From Morchella semilibera (lineage: Eukaryota > Ascomycota > Pezizomycetes > Pezizales > Morchellaceae): a stretch of 64,000 bases of DNA. The notes under the pieces are model-generated. The model searched no databases, was not told where the DNA came from, and saw nothing but the letters and a program-made list of their open reading frames with translations. Made by a program: the position numbers and the translations under genes. Location: contig WBVU01000003.1 in assembly GCA_009192285.1 (NCBI GenBank), positions 3,627,973 through 3,691,972 of the forward strand, read 5' to 3'. Positions 63,404 to 64,000 of the stretch are shown in pieces (the first letter of the stretch is position 1; every line of letters starts with the position of its first letter).

Positions 63404-64000
63404 TTAGTAAGATCCACGACCCCTTCCACGAGGTGTAAATCCACCGCGAGATCCGCCTCGTGAGCCACCGCGGGGGGTGAAACCACCACGTCCACCACGC
63501 GGAGTGAATCCGCCTCTGCCACCTCCTCTAGGCGCACCGCGGCCGCCGCGGGGAGCTCCACGGCCACCTCGAGAGCCACCGCGACCGCCAGCGGGCTTGG
63601 GGCCCTTGGGACCAACTGCTTTGGGTTTGGGAAGGAATCTAACAAGGTTATTAGCTCAAACAGCAGGAGAATAAGCAAATGGCCCTTACCTGTCCAAAGG
63701 CAATAACTTGTCGCCGCCGATGTAGAACTTGTCACCCTCTTTGAAGGATGTAGCGACGATACCGTCTTGCGGCTTAATGGTGAAGTAAACTTGGTTCATG
63801 GGGCCGAGGATCTCATCGACCTTGCCAATAACGGACTATAGAAATCCAATTTCAGGTTGTCAATAGATGGAGGGGAAAGGCATATTCAATCGAATTCAAG
63901 AAATAATACCTTGTTCTCGAGGTAAATTGGCGCATTGAAGTAGGGGATCTTGGTGTTGATTGACTGGCAGACAATCTCTCCCTCACAGGCGTGCATGAAC
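63404..64000 (-). CDS. GAR1: H/ACA snoRNP subunit Gar1 (partial, 5' end beyond the window)
   Basis: Three exon pieces are visible (63910-64000, 63690-63835, 63404-63638); the N-terminus is cut off by the window edge. The central Gar1 domain has [46 protein letters not shown] and [22 protein letters not shown], all diagnostic. The C-terminus is a long RGG tail ([17 protein letters not shown]) ending RGRGSY. Gar1 acts with Cbf5/dyskerin, Nop10 and Nhp2 in pseudouridylation of rRNA and in telomerase RNA stability in some species. The final tail codons are GC-rich repeats. Confidence 0.94.

Overview
This window is nuclear DNA from a filamentous ascomycete fungus (Pezizomycotina). Genes are spliced, with mostly 37-210 nt introns carrying GT donors, CTAAC-like branch points and AG acceptors. 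The proteins are fungal in type (PAN2, Cwc25, Cef1, Gar1, Hmf1, an AA11-like LPMO, an ent-kaurene-oxidase-like P450, an OTT_1508-like deaminase). Low gene density, long AT-rich spacers rich in TACATGTA and scattered miniature repeats would fit a repeat-bearing genome such as a Pezizomycete; that placement is inference. No bacterial operon, CRISPR, rRNA gene or canonical tRNA was recognised.

Layout. 1-5,585: gene-poor, low-complexity DNA. 5,586-7,443 (+): vacuolar alkaline phosphatase (PHO8 type). 8,928-12,056 (-): sestrin-like protein, rare in fungi. 12,057-15,196: spacer with a 78-bp hAT-like miniature element. 15,197-16,025 (+): NDUFAF3-like complex I assembly factor. 17,621-19,010 (-): Cwc25. 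19,472-22,288 (-): eIF2B gamma with an unusual acidic tail ending in a membrane anchor. 22,999-27,109 (-): PAN2. 28,104-31,262 (-): F-box/beta-propeller protein ending in a CaaX-like motif. 31,263-34,486: spacer with a foldback element. 34,487-36,515 (-): Swt1-type PIN endonuclease. 37,308-38,022 (+): Y14/RBM8A. 39,670-41,120 (-): OTT_1508-like deaminase. 41,946-42,602 (+): RidA/Hmf1. 42,708-43,562 (-): AA11-like LPMO. 43,563-48,341: AT-rich spacer with a second foldback copy and small doubtful genes. 48,342-50,218 (+): cytochrome P450. 50,219-58,999: AT-rich tract holding one large secreted protein gene (52,686-55,617) between two inverted copies of a ~130-bp repeat. 59,000-61,518 (+): Cef1/Cdc5. 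62,021-62,956 (+): ZNF511-like zinc finger protein. 63,404-64,000 (-): Gar1, cut by the window edge.

There is no single pathway cluster. Several housekeeping genes share RNA themes: splicing (Cwc25, Cef1, Y14), mRNA decay and surveillance (PAN2, Swt1), snoRNP/rRNA modification (Gar1) and translation control (eIF2B gamma). The sestrin and eIF2B gamma are both nutrient/stress-signalling proteins. The accessory, repeat-rich part (about 31-34 kb and 39-58 kb) carries the deaminase, LPMO, lone P450 and large secreted protein.

Caution: two conserved genes (PAN2 and CEF1), and perhaps eIF2B gamma, show reading-frame breaks each explained by one missing base, mostly in short homopolymers. This looks more like assembly error than true decay.
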